From Saksenaea vasiformis B4078 (taxonomy: Eukaryota > Mucoromycota > Mucoromycetes > Mucorales > Saksenaeaceae): DNA of 37,207 nt. Under the pieces are notes generated by a model, which saw only the letters and a program-made list of their open reading frames with translations, did not search any database and was not told the origin of the DNA. Where the stretch lies: NCBI GenBank assembly GCA_000697055.1, contig JNDT01001639.1:1-37207 (forward strand), read 5' to 3'. The first letter of the stretch is position 1; every line of letters begins with the position of its first letter. Below, in pieces: positions 1-10,585 of the stretch. The translations under genes and the position numbers were made by a program.

Positions 1-160
1 TCCTTTTTTCCCTGCCGTCTTTTTTTCTACCGTCTTTTTTTCTTCCTTTTTTTTTTTACTGTCCTTTTTTTTAAGTGCCATTCTTCTTTTTTTTTTCTAC
101 TACTCCTTTCTCTTTTTCAGTGCTGTTCTTTATTTTAGTGCCGTTCTTTTTTGTTACCAT
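1..160. repeat. T-rich imperfect array
   Basis: Long T runs are separated by short islands such as TGCCGTC, TACCGTC, ACTGTCC, AGTGCCATTC, AGTGCTGTTC and AGTGCCGTTC. The islands resemble each other, which points to a degenerate tandem array rather than random T-rich sequence. No coding potential is seen. Confidence 0.5.
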
Positions 161-339
161 TTTGTCTTCTTACAATAAACATTGCAATTATGCTAATTAA
201 CTTGAACAATGCGACTTCTGGAATGAGTTCGGCAATTATAGCGCACTCATGGCTGCCTGTCTTCTATATATTTTTGCTTAATTTGTATGCCGAGATTGCG
301 ATGATTAATAGAACTTAGAACTCAATGAATCATGTTACG

Positions 340-476
340 ATCTCACATACGAATAAACGAACGAATACGAATATTCTTAAAAATATTCGAATGAATACGA
401 ATATATTCTTCCTTTTGACGAACGAATATGAATATCCTACTAAATATTCGAATATATTCGTTCGTGCCGATCTCTA
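340..476 (-). repeat. 31-bp-unit repeat element, left copy (inverted)
   Basis: Read on the minus strand, this stretch begins TAGAGATCGGCACGAACGAA and continues with units of about 30-31 bp built on ATATTCGTATTCGTTC. The same start (TAGGGGTCGGCACGAACGAA) and the same unit occur at 36519-36812 on the plus strand, so the two copies face each other across the window. The start resembles hAT-type terminal inverted repeats (TAGRGGTSGGCA-like), but no matching opposite end or 8-bp target duplication was found here. It may be a MITE that has grown an internal minisatellite. Confidence 0.6.
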
Positions 477-479
477 ATA

Positions 480-656
480 GTAAAAAGAAAAGCAGTAGTA
501 AAAAAAAAAGTAGTAGTAAAAGGAAAAGTAATAGTAAAAAAAAAGGTAATAGTAAAAAGAAAAGCAGTAGTAAAAGAAAGAAAAGCAGTAGTAAAAGAAA
601 GAAAAGCAGTAGTAAAAGGAAAAGCAATAGTAAAAAAAATGGTCGAAGGCAATATA
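480..656 (+). repeat. A-rich minisatellite
   Basis: Imperfect tandem copies of a unit of about 15-20 bp (AGTAGTAAAAGRAAAAGC-like). The array stays open in several frames and would give low-complexity Lys/Ser peptides. Repeat structure explains this, and it is not called as a gene. Confidence 0.7.
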
Positions 657-659
657 AGT

Positions 660-2321
660 AAGAAAAAAAATAGACTATATTCAATCTCTTTTTCTTTTTT
701 TTTATATCTTTCATCAAATGCTCATGTCAAATGTTACAATTACTGTTGTATCATGACTGGAACTGATAAGTACAGTGAGACTGAAGGGTGTCATTTATTT
801 CAATAGAAAAGTAGACCAGGAACTAATTACTAGTTATGGCTGTATTTATATGATCAGAGATCATGTCTATTACATTGACACAGTGATAGATTATATCTCA
901 GACGTGACAATTACTACTGCAATTGATATATCTCTTAATACTTCGCCTAGCATTGATTAGCTGTATATTGTATTATCTTGGTCAACATAGCTAGAAAGTA
1001 TACTTTTTTAAACAAGTCATGTCAGAGATCATTAAGCTAAGTACTTTCAAAAAAGTAACAAACATGAACAAATATGAATATTGGAGTATTTTGTCTGTTG
1101 TTATGTTGTATGTTTCAGTTACTGTATATGGATAGTATTATTCCAAGTGTTATCATAGCATAAGCTGGATGATGGTAACTATTGATAAAAGTATTGGTTG
1201 AGCAATGTTCATTGATAGAAAAGTTCGGAATTGAGTGAGCACCAGGTGTAGATTTAAGTCAAATACCAAGCCTTGATTGAGTGATAAAGCTTAAAAAAAG
1301 AAAAAGAAAAGGTTGGATAGAATAACTGTTGTCGATATTGGCAATCTCCAAAGAGATCTGGATAAAATAGAATATGATCGTTAGTAAGATCGTTAATATG
1401 GTTAACTTAGAATCGGTAAAGAGTTTTGTCAAAGATAAACAGAGAAATAAAAAGAGGACAGCAGAATTGTCATCGCTTGTCAGACAGAGAGTAAAATAAA
1501 CAGAAAATAAAATAAAAGAAAAGGAATCAATGGATTCGAGTTGACGGTAGTTTCTTCAGAATAACCAACAGAGGCGAGCAATATAAGGCGGTTTGAGAAA
1601 TAAAAGAAAAACCTTTGAAAAAGACACTTTTGAGATGGCTTGCGATAACTGAGAGAAGATCGTACTCTCCGCATACAGACACGTTCATATAAAAAGGGTG
1701 GGATCCTAAGTCCAGAGTCTCTACGTTTTTATCATTAAGAAAACGGTACTCACAATTCCTAACGAACATCCCGAAAGCTCGCTTCCTCGCCCTCATCCCC
1801 TTTACCTACGAGTCCGATCTTTGTAAGTTAATAGCGACGACGTTGGCCATGGGCCGTGCTATTTACATTCATGACAAATGTCATCGTTGCTTACTGCATT
1901 ACTTACTACATTTGCAGATTTCTATATAGCTGCATGTTGTATTATCTTAGTAAAGATAGCTGAAAAGCGGTTCTTTTATTTTTGTTTTTTATTTTCAATC
2001 GTTCTTTCTCTTCTAGTAAATATCGTAACATGCACCCTCTACCAGTTTTTATTGCAGCGTTTCTTTTAGCCATGGCCGAATGAGTCATTTAAGCTAATTC
2101 TTACATTGATTGACACTTGTAACATGCTGCCCTTATTTTAGCAGAATGTACCTTTACTGTTTTGGTAAAATAAACAATGGCTGTAATTTTTCATGTAAAC
2201 AGAATGCCGTACTGCATTGTATGTTGTCATCTAAATAAATGATTCACTCTATTTTGCGTTGTAGTCTATGCTTATTTTTTCTTGCCGGTAACTAAAATGC
2301 CGTGTTATTTAATAATGTACT
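660..2321. other. AT-rich intergenic region, no gene recognised
   Basis: About 1.6 kb with only short ORFs on both strands. None continues through plausible splice sites or resembles a family I know. It includes the 3' flank of the Obg-like ATPase gene. Confidence 0.5.
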
Positions 2322-4108
2322 CTAAATATGAAGCTTACCATTAAACTAAAAAGCAATGCGTCAGTATTATTATTATTATTATTATTTTCTTTGATAATGC
2401 AAATAAGTTTACCTTGAAATGAACAATATCGCCGTCTTCCATTATATATTCTTTTCCTTTTTGCATGTATTTTCCAGCAGCTCGTACAGCTGTTTCAGAA
2501 CCTAATTGCTTCAAATCATTGTATTTCATGACATCTGCCGCAATAAATCCACGTTCAAAATCAGTACTAAAAAAAAAAAAGACGGTAAGCATCTGCCTAG
2601 TTCTTGTTCTCTTAGCAAATATTTACTGAATGACTCCTGCTGCCTGTGGTGCTCGCGATGTTTCCTAAGAAAGAAAAAGTACAGTTTATTTTTCAGTTTT
2701 TCTTTTTTTTTTCTTCGGCAACTTACTCTTACTGTCCATGCACGCACTTCTTGTTGGCCGCATGTGAAGTAATGGATCAAACGCAAGGCTTTGTATCCTG
2801 CCAAAATAACGGTTGGCAGCTGTGACTGAACACCAAGTTCATCCATGTGCTGTTTCGCTTCTTCTGCCGACATGGTAGCCAACTGATGGCCATTTAGAAA
2901 CCAATAAAAAAAAAGATATATATATATATATATATTTTACCTTGGATTCAAACGGAACGGATAATGGAATCATTAAATCACCGGGATTATTCTGATTGAT
3001 CCATTCTTGGATCTTTGGTATCCTGTCATTCATTCACTTAGCATACTACCACGGAGTTACTGTTTTTTCTTTTTCTGGTTTTACCATGCATTGTCTTTCA
3101 TCACATAGTCGTCGATGCTCATGTTGCAAAGATAGACGGTTGGTTTGGCTGTCAGCAAATGCAGTGAATTGATCACATGGATTTCGGGTGTTGTCCAGTC
3201 GCCTTTTCGTACATCGTTGCCGTTTGATAGAAATTCAGCTACCTTTTCAACAATGGCTAGTTCTTCCTTTTTCGAGATGAGACCTGGAGGCCGTTTCGCG
3301 TCATGGAATTTGGCCGCGCGACTATGTTCTGTTAGATAGCGTTCGACCATTTCTTCGTCTTTTAATCGCAATTCATCTTGAATAATTTCGAGATCGCGTA
3401 CGGGATCGATTGTATCTTCCACATGGGTAATATCGTCATTTTCAAAGGCACGTACCAAATGGTAAATGGCATCGACAGAAGCGACATTGGATAAAAAGGC
3501 ATTGCCAAGACCCGCGCCCTGTGCTGCACCACGAACAAGACCAGCAATATCAAGCACAGTGAGCTAAAGGAAAGTAAGAAGTTAAGAGAAAACAAAAAAA
3601 AGAAAAAGAGAGAGGAAGAGTGGGCTCTTCCTTTTTTTTTCTTACATGGGCTGGTGTCACTTTTGAGGGATTGTATGTTTGACATAGCCAGTCAAATCGT
3701 GCATCGGGTACTTGGACTCTGGCTTCAGAGGGATCTAAATGAAGAATGTCAGAAGATCCGGGATGCCAATGCGAACGGAGGGTTTTTTTACCGATGGTGC
3801 AAAAAGGATAGTTTTCTGCGGGAACACTGCTGCTGGTCAAGACATTGAAGAGAGACGACTTGCTTTGCTGACCGCTTTTAGTAAGGTTGCTGCTGCTACT
3901 ACTAACTTTTCCCTCCATGGCTAACAATTTACCCAATGTTCGGCAGGCCCACAACACCCATTTTGAGGTTATTGGACGGACGACCGAGAAATGCCTTTTC
4001 AACAGGTTCTGCATTTTTCGTGGATCGTTTGACTTTTTTGGCCGAGCATAGAGCAGAAGTGGAGAATGAAGAACGACCCAGCACTCTATGCCAGGAAAGA
4101 CGGATCAT
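2322..4108 (-). CDS. OLA1: Obg-like ATPase (YchF/OLA1 family), probable mitochondrial form
   Basis: P-loop NTPase of the YchF/Ola1 family, about 420 residues in nine exons. The first exon starts with an Arg/Ser/Leu-rich, acid-free stretch ([20 protein letters not shown]), which looks like a mitochondrial presequence. It then enters the family signature [19 protein letters not shown]. Splicing at GG|GTAAAT completes the Walker A motif GLPNIGKSS. Next come NYPFCTIDP, the switch II block [19 protein letters not shown], the helical region, and the C-terminal TGS domain ([40 protein letters not shown]). Where the family normally has NxxE as nucleotide-specificity motif, this protein reads NMSI. 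Cytosolic OLA1 lacks such an N-terminal extension; yeast has a second, divergent YchF-like protein, which may be the closer counterpart. The start was chosen as the only in-frame ATG ahead of the presequence. Family assignment is firm; mitochondrial location is inferred. Confidence 0.9.
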
Positions 4109-5108
4109 ACTTTCTGTTTAAGAAAAAAAAAAAACGAATGGTCTGTTTCAGGGCAACTCTGTCGCTTCTTTTCTTCCACAGTCACGGACTTTGAAAAAAC
4201 AGGGTCCCCCTTCTCTCTGTCTGTCTCTCTCTGTGTCTTCCCAAAAAAGGCGGATTGTGAGTCACAGATTTATCCTCTCAAGGGAACAAAAAAAAAATTG
4301 GGCGGTTCTTGGAAGGAGCATGAGAACGTGCATGCGGAGGTCCAATATGTTTTCTTGGGTCGGATGGAGATCTTTTCTTTCTCTTGTTGCACAACCTAGT
4401 AAGACATGCAAAAAAAAAGAGAGAGAGAGGGAGGAAGGGAGCGAAAGGCACGCGATGTTCGCGTTTAAGGCGGGCTGCATCTAATGAAGATCCACATGGC
4501 AACAGTTACCTAAAAGCAAGGGGTTATTGGGGGGAGGGAGAGGTTGTTGTCAAGCAAATCTGAGAGAGGTGATCGTCGTTTCTTCTTGTGCCGGCTAAAC
4601 CGATGACCGTGGCGGTCAGAAGGCTAGGTTTCTATACAACAGGGTTGTTGTACAACATACACCCTCCACAGCTGGTAACGTAGCATGTGGGAATATTTTT
4701 TTGGCCGGCCCCGACATAGATACATTAGAATCAAGATTTGACCGAGATACATTAACAAGTTTCAAACTAGCAGAAACCTCGTGTTCTCTTTTCTTCCCGC
4801 GAGGAAACCTTACAAAAATAATAATAGATAAATAATGTATAAAAAAAAGAAAAAGAAAAAGGCAAGTCTAAGGTAAGGTATATGCGTTGTGTCTTCGTCC
4901 GTGGCATCCGGATGATCGTCTGCATGTGATTAAAAAAAAAAAAGGGAAAAAATGGGCTCTATGTACAGTGTGGATTTTCGTTGGTTTTTTTTTTCTTGTT
5001 CTCTTTTTCGTGTTTTTTCGCTTTTTTGTGTTTTGATTTTTGGTTGTGTGGGTTGCGATGTCCGATAAATATGTACACAAGAATGGGATGTTTTTTTTTT
5101 TGGGTTGT
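4109..5108. other. Intergenic region upstream of the Obg-like ATPase gene
   Basis: About 1 kb between two minus-strand genes. It should hold the promoter of the ATPase gene and the 3' end of the kinase gene. Short A, T and GA runs are present. No other gene is seen. Confidence 0.5.
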
Positions 5109-6861
5109 TTACTCCGGGAATACATCACGGACAATGGTGGCGAGGTCAGCTTGTTTACAGCATTTAAGCACACCTAATGCAATGTTCTGTTTGACATGCT
5201 AATATATATAACAATGAGTGCTTTGCAAGATTTTGTTGATCAAATCATTGGGGGTGTTCTTACCGTGAGGACGGTTTTTGCATCAGGCCGTCGTTCCGGT
5301 TGCGCGTCGAGCATCCAGTTGACTAATTCGGAAACACCTGCCGAAGGGGCCGTAAAGTTAAATGTCGGAGGGTTGCCGTACAGAATCTCGCCATAGATAT
5401 CCCGTGTTTCCTCCAAATAATAAAGAGGAGGAACTCTATCCATCATCTCGATCATCGTGATGGCCAGAGACCAGACATCGACGTTCTCTGTATATTTGCT
5501 TTCGGAGACTACTTCGGGTGCCATCCACTAAAAGGAAATTTTTATCAATTTTTTTTTTTTTTTTTTACCTTCTTTCTTTTCGATAGCTAAGGACTTACTT
5601 TTGCTGTACCCAATCGTGCTGAATTGGGTTTGTTCAACGGTGTGGCCAGACCAAAATCAGCTACATAAAAATAAAAATTCATCAACTTTGTTTTTTCTTT
5701 CTTAAAAGATGTTGTTTACCTAGTTTCACTTGACCATCTCTACCTAACAAGATATTTTCACATTTGATGTCACGATGCATGTAGTTGTTTGAATGAAGAT
5801 AAACTAATCCTTCTAAGCACTAAAAAAAATGAGTGAGGAGTTTTAAAGGGGAGATGATGTTCGGGATGTACCTCTTTGGTGATGCGAACGGCTACGGCTT
5901 CTGAAAGTCCAACGGTTGTATTATACAGTAATCCAAAGACAGAACAGGCCATTAATTCCATGGCCATCCAAAGATGATCACCCCAAAGGGTTGCTTCTTT
6001 GAGTTCGGTTAAATTAGGATGAGATAAACGACCCATGATACGTAATTCTCGAAGAATATAGGCATGATGTGGAATATCACGATCTTCGATAAAACAACGT
6101 TTAATTGCCACTTGACCCTTGTTACCATGTTTTGCAGCACGCACGACGGCACCATTTGCTCTAGAATGAATGAATAGATAAATAAATAAATAAATAAAAG
6201 ACAGGAGTAGGGGTTTGTCTTTATAGGTTTTTTACCCGCTGCCGACTTTACTTAGACCGGTGTATTGATCTCGTGGATTTAATTCCATGATTTTTGATCG
6301 AGGTAGAACTTTCCGGAGCTTGGCATCAAATTCGGCATGGGGCTTTTTTTGGGATCGATTGATAGGTGGAGGCAGTGGCACAATATCTGGACATTTTGTC
6401 ACAGGAATCCATGGACGCTAACTAAAGATGAATGAATTGTTTGATTAGGGAAAGTTACCTTGGTGATGAATTGGGGGGAGGGAGGTGATGATTTTTTTTG
6501 CTGTTGTTGTTGTTGGGTGGCGGGTGGATCACAGATTTTCTTTTTCTCCCAAGCTTCTTTGATAATATCAGGCATTTGCCAATTACCAGGAGCACGCCAT
6601 GGAGCCTAAAAGAATGAATTTATCTATCAAAAGAAAGAATCAATAGAGGGAGGAAGTTACCTTCTTTATTGGTTGTTTAAATTTTGCTTGGGCAACGGCG
6701 GTGGCAACGACAGTCGCTAGGGTCTGACGAGAGGAGGGAGGTGTAGTTTCTTTATGTGGTATTGTAGGAACAGAGGAAGAGGAGGAGGGAGGAGTGGAAT
6801 CCGTGGTTGATGTATCGTTAGACGGGTGGTGAACTAATGGTGAAATGGTCGTGTTGAGCAT
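5109..6861 (-). CDS. PAK/STE20-like serine/threonine kinase
   Basis: Protein kinase of about 450 residues, in eight exons. The N-terminal 180 residues are Ser/Thr/Pro-rich with a Gln run and a [17 protein letters not shown] segment. The kinase domain shows the glycine loop GSGANGAVV (completed across an intron), VAIK, the helix-C Glu in [20 protein letters not shown] and GTAKWMAPEV, ending with [10 protein letters not shown] and [10 protein letters not shown]. The last exon is best read from the acceptor near 5200, giving a tail ending in [25 protein letters not shown] and the PPLYYLEE segment place it nearest to PAK/STE20 kinases, which act downstream of Cdc42/Rac in polarity and MAPK signalling. 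I see no CRIB motif (ISxPxxxxHxxH) in the N-terminus, so direct GTPase control is not supported. Start is ATG at 6861; the frame also reads through a preceding GTG, which is not used. Confidence 0.8.
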
Positions 6862-7023
6862 CACGATGTCAAGATGAGCTCAACTTTTTTGTAATACAGA
6901 AAACCAGTATATATTAGAAAAAAAAAAGGAAAAGAAAAAGGAAAAGCAAAAAAAAAAAAAAGACAAAAAATAAAAAAAAAATAAAAAGCAGAAAGTATAC
7001 GTTAGTTCAAGTGGAGAAAGAGA

Positions 7024-7062
<39 letters not shown>

Positions 7063-7699
7063 AGAGAAAGAGAAAAAGAAAGAGGAGAAAGAAAAAAAAA
7101 GAGAAAATGGATATCTGTGTGTGTCTGTGTGTGTGTCTGTGTGTGTGTGTGTGCTATATGCTTCAAACGCACCGAGGCACAAGAAACTTTCTTTTTTTTT
7201 TTCTCATCTCGTTGTGTTCCTCTTTATCGGTCTTTAGCGGGTTGAGTAAGAAAAGGCGCTGTGTTTTTTTTTTCTTTTCTGTTACGTCGTACATCTTCCA
7301 TTAATAGGTATTTACTTGTGGTTCTTTCTTTTTCCTGCTTTTTTGTTGTTGTTTTTTCTTTCTTTTTTTCTTTTCTTTTCTATTCTATTCTATTCAGTTA
7401 CTTAGTAATCTGATTACCGGTTGGATGGGTTCCGAGAGTGAGAAAGAGAAGGGGAAACAGATAGGTGCATCACAGTACAGTTTTCTTATTCGTTTAAGGT
7501 TTAGACTATGATTTAGATTATGCCAATCAGATTCAAGTGCTACGAGTTGGCATCTCTTTTTAGACGCAGAGGCCCTCTCCGTATCTTTTGGGAGTACGGG
7601 ATCATTCCGCCACAAAAATCGTGCTTTGTAACTGTTTTCTTTTTTTCTTTTTCTTTTCTGAGAATCAAAAACATACATAGAAAAATGTTATGGAGAAAT
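6862..7699. other. Intergenic region with simple repeats
   Basis: Sits between the kinase gene and the next minus-strand gene, and so carries the kinase promoter. It holds A-rich runs (6920-6990), a GA/GT microsatellite (7017-7155) and T-rich tracts. Short ORFs on both strands show no splicing continuity. Confidence 0.5.
7017..7155. repeat. GA-rich then GT-rich microsatellite
   Basis: Runs of GA and GAAA units change into a TGTG/TCTGTG tract at about 7115-7153. It lies upstream of the kinase gene. Length probably varies between strains. Confidence 0.8.
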
Positions 7700-9384
7700 T
7701 TACGGTCGATTGGTGACTTGTGGAGACACTGAAAGTGGAGGAAGCACTACATTTTCATACCTCCTTTCCGCTTCCCCCGAACCGTCCCATAGAAATGCTG
7801 TAAGAGGACGGCGTAAATGTTGTTGTTGTTGTTGATAATCTTGTCTTTGTGTAGGTGATGGTGGTAATCGATAAGCAGGATACCAAGATGTAGATGAAGG
7901 AGGTGTCGTTGTGTCGGCAGGATAACGCATCGTATGAGACATCGTTGGTGCTGCTTTTGTGTTATTATTATTAAACCCAGAAGCCGATGATGTCTCTTTC
8001 TCTCTTGTCCTTTCATTATCACGTGAACGTCCATTCGATCGCTAAAATAAATAATAAAAAAAGATAAATCAGTCAGCTTTTTATCTTTCTTTATCTTTAC
8101 CGAATGTTCATGAGCCATATCAGTATAAATCATATACGTTATGTAGGCATGCATAGCATTTCGTTTAATCTTTGGATTTTGTCTCTAAGAAAAACAAATA
8201 ACAAATCAACATACACACTCTCTTTCTCTCTTTCTCTCCCTCTCTTCCCGTCTTACCATCGATAAATATTGCCATGAAAATGGATTACTTGTTGTGTCTG
8301 ATCGTGTATTATTGTTATGACGTTGAATCATACTACTACTGGATCGACGTCTGTTGTTGTTATTGGGTGTAAATATTTCATGTTGCCATGTATCTGTTTC
8401 TTGACGTTTTCCTTCTGAAGGTCTTCCATTATCAACAAGTGATTTTCTTTTCCGTCCTATTTCTTTTCCATTGGTACTTCTTTCCTTCCCATTGAAATAT
8501 TTTTGCTTGTTACCATAAATTGATTCATCGGATCGTCTTTCCAAAACAATTTCTCGACGTTCATAACTTCGTCCATTATATTTTATATCTCCTCCTGGTC
8601 CTCCTCCTCCTCCTCCTCCATCAATCGCTGCTGCTGCTGCTGCAAGAAGCATGATTGGATCTGTTCGATTTATATTTTGTTCTTCCGATACTAATAAGAC
8701 ATCAATCGGATGGAAACAAGTCAGGTCGAACTAACTACAAACCCTTGTGTTTGTGTCCATTTCCCGACTCAAATGGATCCTGCCTTTTTTTTCAGTTCCC
8801 AAAAATAATCAAAATAAGATGTGTGTGTCACACGACTTACAGATGTCAAGGTAGGTGCGTCATTGACTATTAAAAAAAAAGGGTTTTTTTTAGTAAGTAC
8901 ACACAGTGCAACCATAGTCAAAAAAAAAAAGAAAAAAGAAAAAAGAGGAACCTTTGTCACCACCCAGTAAGTTACTGATAGACATGGAATGACCATTTGT
9001 AGTAGTAGTAGTAGTAGTAGTAGTGTTACTGTCATCCTATCATAACTCTTCATGTTACATCAAATAAAAAGAAGAAAGAAAGGACGGGGGAGATTGTACC
9101 ATGTCTGGTTCTCGATTCGTTTCCGTCAAGGGTTGATTGGCAAGTGCAATGAGAATACGACCGGCTTCAGCATCGACTTTATCCAATGAGGCATAATCTG
9201 GGAAATGTTGACTCATATCGACCGAATTTTTTAATGACGTCTCCAAAAGGTTATTATCTCTTGCAGCAGAGGATCGAGGTTGTACTTTCGGTGGGTGGTC
9301 TTGTAGCATCATGTCTGCCATCACTGTTGATGAATGACGACTTGAATATTTATCCAACGGTTGATAATAAGAAACAGAAGACAT
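7700..9384 (-). CDS. Unrecognised low-complexity protein, possibly nuclear
   Basis: I do not recognise a named family. The spliced model has six exons joined in frame. Exon 1 starts MSSVSYYQPLDKYSS and contains a regular segment DKVDAEAGRILIALANQPL. A poly-Thr run encoded by an AGT/ACT microsatellite precedes MSISNLLGGDK, a short motif of a kind seen in fungal regulators. A later exon has poly-Ala, poly-Gly and basic Asn/Arg/Ser-rich stretches (IGRKRKS could be a nuclear signal). A short conserved-looking block, QNPKIKRNAMHAYITYMIYTD, sits in its own small exon, and the last exon is Gln/Pro/Ser-rich, ending QVTNRP. The exons keep frame across several introns, which supports a real gene. A regulatory role is inferred from composition only. 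The third-to-fourth exon junction (acceptor near 8740) is the least certain. Confidence 0.65.
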
Positions 9385-9963
9385 ATGATTTAAAGGGAAA
9401 AAGACACACAGAGAGAGAGAGAGAGAAAAAGAAAGAGAAAGAAAGAAAGAAAGAGGGAGAGGGGAAGCAGAAAGAGGAAAAAAAAAAAGGTAATTTTTTT
9501 TTCAAGTGGAGAATTGAAGGTGAGGTTTGCGATAGGATCGTGCGCTGTGTAACAACGGGGAAAAAAAAAGAGTTTATGTGCACATACATGTTGGGCCCAT
9601 GTTATATAGGCTATGATCATGCCTTATACCTCTTATATATCTGTCTATTTCTCCACCCTCAATCTTTCATTCATTCTTAACTTTCTGTGTCACATGTCTG
9701 GGGTGTATAAAGCAAAAAACATGTCAATCGTTAATCCCCGGTGGCCGGGATCATTCCCCCCCTTATTATATATACTCGGTTGAGATGTTCCTTGTACCTG
9801 CTTTTTTTCTTTCTTTACTCCGAGAAACTTCTACTTTCTTCTTCACGTCCAGGTTTCAGGACAATGAACCATTCGGAAAATCATTTACCAATACGATACT
9901 CTCTTTTTCTTTTTTTTTGGGGGGTCTTTTTTGTCCTTTTTCCTTCTTTTTTTTTTAATAGCT
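9385..9963. other. Intergenic region, no gene recognised
   Basis: Promoter side of the preceding minus-strand gene and 3' flank of the eS19 gene. It contains a GA-rich run (9411-9490) and T-rich tracts (9900-9958). ORFs here are shadows of these simple repeats. Confidence 0.5.
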
Positions 9964-10585
9964 TTATTCTTCGTCTTCGGAAGCAAGAGTCATAGCAATA
10001 CGGTCCAAATCTCTCTGTCCGTCTTGAGTAATTCTACGACCACTGTATATAACCCAAAATGAGTTCATCATCCATAGAGAGAGATCAATGAAACTTACCC
10101 CTTCTTGTCTTGTTCCAAGACACCGATCTTCTCCAAAGACTGAAGGACTCTACGGTTGACTGATCCAGATCCCTTCACGTGGTGAGAAGGACGCGATCCA
10201 CGGTTAACACGTCCACCATGAAGCTTCTGCAAAGCACCAACACCAACACTCTTGCGAATGTAGATATGACGGGCAACAGCAGCTAAAAAACAAATAAAGA
10301 TAAATCAGCTTCTTCCTTCTTCTTCTTCTTTTTCTTTTGGACTTACCAGCACGGACAAAGTACCAGTCAGGATCATAAGGAGCAAGTTCCTTGTAGGTAC
10401 CGGTCTTGACAATATCGACCCACTTGGGAACCTCGAGCTTACCAGTACGCTTGAGGTACGCGGCGTAAGCCTTGACGAAGGCTGCAGAAATAATAATAGT
10501 TTAACCTCCCTCCCTCTCTCCATTCGTGCAAATGATGTTATCCCGTACCGTGCGAGTTGACGTCTTTCACAGTGATACCAGCCAT
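9964..10585 (-). CDS. RPS19: 40S ribosomal protein S19 (eS19)
   Basis: Component of the small ribosomal subunit, needed for 18S rRNA maturation and for the head of the 40S particle. Four exons give about 145 residues, the usual family length. The first short exon encodes [12 protein letters not shown] and is followed by [21 protein letters not shown] and the typical block [19 protein letters not shown]. Further on are [43 protein letters not shown] and a C-terminal exon ending ASEDEE. The start codon follows from the conserved MAG/MPG-type N-terminus. Small first exons and introns near the start are common in fungal ribosomal protein genes. The gene faces away from the small gene at 12021, with 1.4 kb between them. 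Confidence 0.96.

Noticed and set aside
343..717. 124-codon ORF on the minus strand rich in Phe/Leu and matching Lys/Ser ORF on plus
   Set aside because: Both are readouts of the A-rich minisatellite; no domain, no splice logic.
775..960. Small plus-strand ORF (61 codons)
   Set aside because: No similarity known, no introns joining it to other exons, AT-rich region where such ORFs arise by chance.
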